From Lepeophtheirus salmonis (Eukaryota > Arthropoda > Copepoda > Siphonostomatoida > Caligidae), in assembly GCF_016086655.4 (NCBI RefSeq), contig NC_052135.2, positions 71,149,702 through 71,213,701 on the forward strand: a stretch of 64,000 bases of DNA, in the 5' to 3' direction. Position 1 is the stretch's first letter, and every line of letters starts with the position of its first letter. Below are positions 59,452-64,000 of this stretch, in pieces. The notes under the pieces are model-generated. The model saw nothing but the letters and a program-made list of their open reading frames with translations, made no database searches and was not told the origin of the DNA. Position numbers and translations under genes: made by a program.

Positions 59452-62232
59452 TTATTTATTAGCGTGCTCATCCATGAGCTCTGCTTTAGAAACATGTTTG
59501 ATCAAGTCAATATCTGTGATGATTCCTACGATGATTTCCCTATCCTTGACATCCTTTTCTGAAACGACTAATAACAAAAAAAAAAAGAGGTTAAAATATT
59601 AAATATTATACGTAGTAAGTTTTAAACATGTTTATACTACGCATCTTAAAAAAATGCGTAGCATTAAATTATCTGTAATTATTATTCATATATTAAATAT
59701 GAGGAGGATGATTTAAAAATGAAGATATTACGAAGATAAACAATCTCATCTATAGATTTATGATGATTTTACACTTATAAAATTGAAATGGTATATGAAT
59801 AAAATTTTTGACTTAAACAAAAATCTGGCTTACATAATCGTTGAGATTGAACAACCAAGACAAAGTGCTCACTGTCTAAAATTCGATCCAGTTTTCTTAA
59901 GGTTGTATCCAATGTTACTTTTTTGAAAGTAGTGTAGATTGCTTTCTCGATGGGATCTGACACGCTTGCTTTTCCTTTAAGTATCTTTGACTTCAAACTA
60001 CCTAATGTAGCTACTCCTGATATGATTCCAGTTTCATCTATCACAGGGATTTGATCATAACCTTCCCGATTCATAATACTAAGTGTTTGTTCAACACTCA
60101 ATGATGGTAGAATACTCAAGGGAGTTGTGATTTCCAAGCTGGACACTTTCTCATTGTGCCACCTAATTTTTTGAAAAAGGAGGAAATAAAATATTTTACA
60201 TAAAAGCAAGGTCAAAATGTCTCAACTCACCAAAGTTGATCACTTGGATTAGCTTGAAAAATATCCCTATCAATAAGCCATTGATCACTTAAGAATTTGG
60301 TCATATAATTTCGGACTGAATCTGGTAATAGAACCACGCATTTCTTACCAGGACCCAACTCGGCTGCTGCTTCGATCGCAGCTGCCATTGAGGCCCCACT
60401 GCTTCCTCCTAATATATGTAAAATACAAACATACTATTTATCAAAAAGCAAAAGTTATGACGTACCACACAACAAGCCTTCTTCCCGGATAAGTCTTCTA
60501 GCCATCGTGAAGGCATTCTTGTCTATAGATTTAACCCATCTATCGACAACAGATCTATCTAAAACAGTAGGAATAAAATCGTAGCCAGTTCCTTCAACTT
60601 CATAGTATGTGACGTCCGTTTCATTGAGATGTGAAGGTTCTGCTAATATAGAGCCTGCAGGATCAACACCAACAATGATGCAGTCAGGATTCTTCTCTTT
60701 TATTTTACGTCCAATACCACTAATAGTACCACCAGTTCCAGCTCCTGCAACTATCATATCAACTTTTCCACCACACTGTTCAAGAATTTCTTCTGCAGTT
60801 GTGTCATAGTGAGCCAATGGATTTCCTGGGTTTCTGTACTGATCCAATATAATAGAATTTGGAAGTTGATTGTTTAGTCTTTGAGCAACAGAGATGTGAC
60901 TTTCGGGAGCATCAAAGCTCGCAGATGTTGGTGTGCGAACAATTTCAGCACCCAAAGCACGGAGTACATCCACTTTTTCATTGCTCATTTTTTCAGGCAA
61001 GACAATAATACATCTATAGCCCTTAACTGCAGCTCCAAGAGCTAATCCGATTCCTGCAATTGATAAATTAGAAATAGCCAGTTTAGGAAAAAATGGATCA
61101 ATTAATAATATTAATTAATCCATGAACATGTAACATTTTCTTAGAAGATAAAAAAATATTTTTATATCAAATAAGAAATATAATATTGTTATAATATTTT
61201 TAATAATTGCATAAAAATGACGGATATTAAAATATAAGAACTTAACACCTATATTTTGACATTTCATGAATAAATTAATCATTAAAATAATGTGTAGCTG
61301 TAAGGAAGGAGAATAGAGCATGGGACGAGTAATTAAATCAATAATTTGTTTCTATGGAATATTTTGGAGGCAAATACAATGTCTACCAGGGCCTCTCCAT
61401 AACCTCACAAAATAAGGTAGTACATTTTAATAAATTATAAATATCCATCCTGTTTCAACAAGAAAGATGACAACGAAAGCCATTTCTTACAGAAAGAAAC
61501 GAATATTTAATAAATTGAATCTTTCACTATATTACAATATCATGAAAGATAATTCAATAAATTTGACAATAAGACGCCATATTAAAGATCAGTTCATCAT
61601 GTGATAAATGTAAATTCACTTTGAAAAGCAAAGAAATGAGTAAATCAGGGGATTTTTACCAGTGTTTCCTGATGTTGGTTCAATAATGATATCCCCAGGC
61701 TGGATAATTCCTTTTTTCTCAGCATCTTCAATCATACGAAGTCCAATTCTATCTTTTACACTTCCACCCGCATTGAAAAATTCACATTTAGCCACTGAAA
61801 TATTATTATGATGATTTAAGAAATAAATATATAGTAATAAAGTCATACAAAGTTCACACTGAAGCCCTTCAGCCTTCCCGATTTTGTTGATCCGGACCAA
61901 AGGAGTATTGCCAATATTATACAAAACATTAGGCATTATTCCAATCTTCTCTTTCCTTTAATATGTAATATAATACTTCAGAACATGCATTACATTGTAT
62001 AAGGAGTGGAATCTTACGGCTTGTCCAAGGTATGAGGAGTAGTATCCTTGTTATGGACGTTCCATGTACAACGACTTGGTAAATCGGGACGAACCAATTC
62101 CACGTGGTTGTTGACTTGCTCACTCACAATATCACCATTGATGTTAATAGTTTCGCTCAATTTTCTCCTACAAGGAGGGATTGGAGCGACTGGAGAAAAT
62201 TTATTTTCCACGTCCTTAGCTGTTGGAGCCAT
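59452..62232 (-). CDS. CBS: Cystathionine beta-synthase
   Basis: A PLP enzyme of transsulfuration that condenses serine and homocysteine to cystathionine and can also make H2S. Seven minus-strand exons: 62232-62018, 61955-61849, 61794-61660, 61053-60466, 60408-60231, 60162-59834, 59567-59452; phases agree and give 555 aa (human 551). The N-terminal haem region has RPDLPSRCTW, with Cys55 and His67 as the likely haem ligands (human Cys52/His65). The PLP lysine is Lys121 in GGSVKDR, followed by EPTSGNTG, GAGTGGTI and CGGSSG. The C terminus carries a CBS pair (Bateman domain) that binds S-adenosylmethionine in vertebrate CBS. The human CPGC redox motif is reduced to NPDC, with only the second Cys kept. 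All catalytic landmarks are present. It is tail-to-tail with the ankyrin gene. Confidence 0.97.
61054..61659 (-). other. Intron 3 of CBS
   Basis: 606-bp AT-rich intron with GT-AG ends; no other feature seen. Confidence 0.7.
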
Positions 62233-64000
62233 ATTCAATCTATATTCAGGTAAATAATAAGTAAAGTAAATTCAAAGTACCAATCCACTCCGCAATTTTT
62301 CTATTTCCTTTTGCATGCAGTAGAAAGCATTCCTCTTACTTTGAATTATTATTATAGCATGGGATTTAAATATAAAAGCAATGAGGGAGGAAGAGAATAG
62401 CAACGGATACTTATACAGTATAAGTATAAGAAGTATAAGTTATACTTCAACGGTAAAAACGTGAACCTATTGCCATTGCAGTGGTGCCGGAACTTAGAAC
62501 CCATTTACCCAAACTTTAAGACTGGGGAGTGGAATACTTAAATTAATATTAATTATTTTATAATACATTCCATTTGGGGATCATATTTGAATTCCTAAAA
62601 AATATTTCTGAACAAAAAATGACGGATTAATTTAATGGATAAAACTCCAAATCAAAGTAGAAATATGTTTTTCTGAAGTAAAATTAAAAAAAAAAAAGTA
62701 TTAAACTAATCATTTGAATGAGGATTTTGCCCTTCATAAATTAAGTTTCAACTTCAGATCGTGTTTATACAAGATTATGGTTTCATTCAAATAATATTAA
62801 ATATTATATCCTCCATTGCTTTATGAATAATAATGTAATTAATTCATAACGATGATTATGTATATATATGTCAGCTGCCGAGCAGAACGATATAGAAAAC
62901 TTCATAGAGGCTGTATCGAATGCTTAAAAGAGTTAAAAAGGATCAAAATAATCTAACTGGATGCATCAAACTCACATGAAATAATAATTATAGGTGATAA
63001 GCGAGTAGTCACATGCATTTACTCTAAAATTCAGTTTTGAACAAGGAACACATGTTTATTTATCTATGATTTGGAGTCGCAAATTTTTAAATAGCTGCAG
63101 ATTTGGAGCCGGGATCTCTAGATATTATAAATCCAACTATTTTAATTATGCAGCTCTAAATCCATTTGAATAATTGTGCTAATACATTTGACTTTACCGA
63201 CTTTATGAATTAATGACATTAGTATTGAAAGATCAGTCGAACAATAATATTTCATACTAATTTATTATTTGAATGAAACTTACTACGTAATGATTTGCTA
63301 CAAACACGAAATGTAGTTGATACTTTTGAATATAATCGAATCTACTTATGAAAGGAAGTGGACTATTCTGGAATTAAATAATGACTACTGCGAAAGAAAA
63401 AAAAATCATTCTTCAAATTACTAATTCCAAAAAGAGGCCATCTAAAAAACTCACAAGAATTACACAACTAATTATAATACGGCAATACCCAAGCTAAGAT
63501 ATTCGAGTAGTCCGTTCTGTGGACATATCAGATTACCTGAACATATACTTTTTGAGATTGTCCATGCTATGCGCGAAATTTTATCAAAAAAAAAAAAAAG
63601 GACCGGGTATTATTATAGTATATGTATAATTAATTTAATCCCTATTTAGTTATTCTTATTATAAAATTGTCACATAATCATCGATAATATTGCGTATAAA
63701 TCATTCCGCAGCAAATGGAATGATAAATTAATTATATGATGTACAGGTACAATTGTACAAATCATATTTTAGTCAAAATCATGCTGAGGTACAATGACGT
63801 GCTAGAGAAAGAGGTTTGTTGTATTATAGCCAGGTGCTACGTATTAAACTTGTAGCAACTATCAGACGTGGTCTTTAAACTTATGTTTAGACTATCGCTA
63901 TGTAGTTCCTTCAGTAAAAAAATATTAATTAAAGGAAAGTATGACTGAGATCAAACATCACTGTGAGAGGACAAGAAATGTCAGAGGAATACATACAAAA
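62233..64000. other. Upstream flank of CBS, no gene seen
   Basis: AT-rich non-coding DNA. Near 62405-62450 there is a cluster of short inverted words built on CTTATAC/GTATAAG, next to the CBS promoter side. No other gene, RNA or mobile element is visible up to the window end. Confidence 0.5.

Noticed and set aside
62405..62450. CTTATAC/GTATAAG palindromes as an operator
   Set aside because: Short AT-rich inverted words are common here by chance; no second example near a promoter was found.
1..64000. CRISPR array, bacterial operon or riboswitch
   Set aside because: Nothing of this kind is present; genes have spliceosomal introns and the tandem repeats have no regular spacers.

Overview
The window looks like nuclear DNA from an arthropod, most likely a parasitic copepod of the caligid (sea louse) type; Lepeophtheirus salmonis is my best guess. 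The reasons are AT-rich intergenic DNA, short AT-rich introns with clean GT-AG borders, a large vitellogenin, and many decayed Tc1/mariner-like elements and MITEs. The species is an inference; the eukaryotic arthropod nature is well supported.

Layout. 0.47-2.17 kb (+): NDUFV1, complex I 51-kDa subunit, five exons. 3.21-4.38 kb (+): HPF1, the PARP1/2 partner, three exons, with an N-terminal PBZ finger. 5.22-6.73 kb (-): a CCCH zinc-finger protein with eight fingers in three exons; a decayed copy of its first-finger region lies at 8.3 kb. 9.53-11.89 kb (-): a secreted Asn/Pro/Gly/Tyr-rich repeat protein whose signal-peptide exon is 1.4 kb upstream. 16.66-22.69 kb (+): vitellogenin in three exons, with two one-base homopolymer insertions that break the frame. 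23.58-24.19 kb (-): an unrecognised 199-201 aa protein. 24.2-35.5 kb: gene-poor, filled with MITEs, a foldback and a dead transposase. 35.56-35.81 kb (-): a candidate small secreted protein, also with a suspected one-base slip, divergent from the next gene. 35.97-59.35 kb (+): a large ankyrin-repeat gene that I could assemble into 15 exons (3,780 nt, 1,259 aa) with every splice phase consistent; a full-length Tc1-like element and a full-length mariner-like element sit inside its introns. 59.45-62.23 kb (-): cystathionine beta-synthase, seven exons, tail-to-tail with the ankyrin gene and only 103 bp between the stop codons. 62.2-64 kb: no gene seen.

The genes do not form an operon or shared pathway. 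They are ordinary housekeeping genes (NDUFV1, HPF1, CBS), a female yolk gene (vitellogenin), one probable RNA-binding regulator and several lineage-specific proteins. The repeat fraction is the other theme: three MITE families (A: AT-rich with CAGGGGCG ends; B: TAGTGTTGTG ends; C: 26-bp inverted ends), a cluster of three tRNA-derived SINE heads, two Helitron-like 3' ends, and three DNA-transposon copies. I found no single obviously new system. The best leads are the eight-finger CCCH protein, the assembled ankyrin gene, the secreted repeat protein, and the consistent pattern of +1 homopolymer slips, which looks like a sequence-quality problem rather than gene death.
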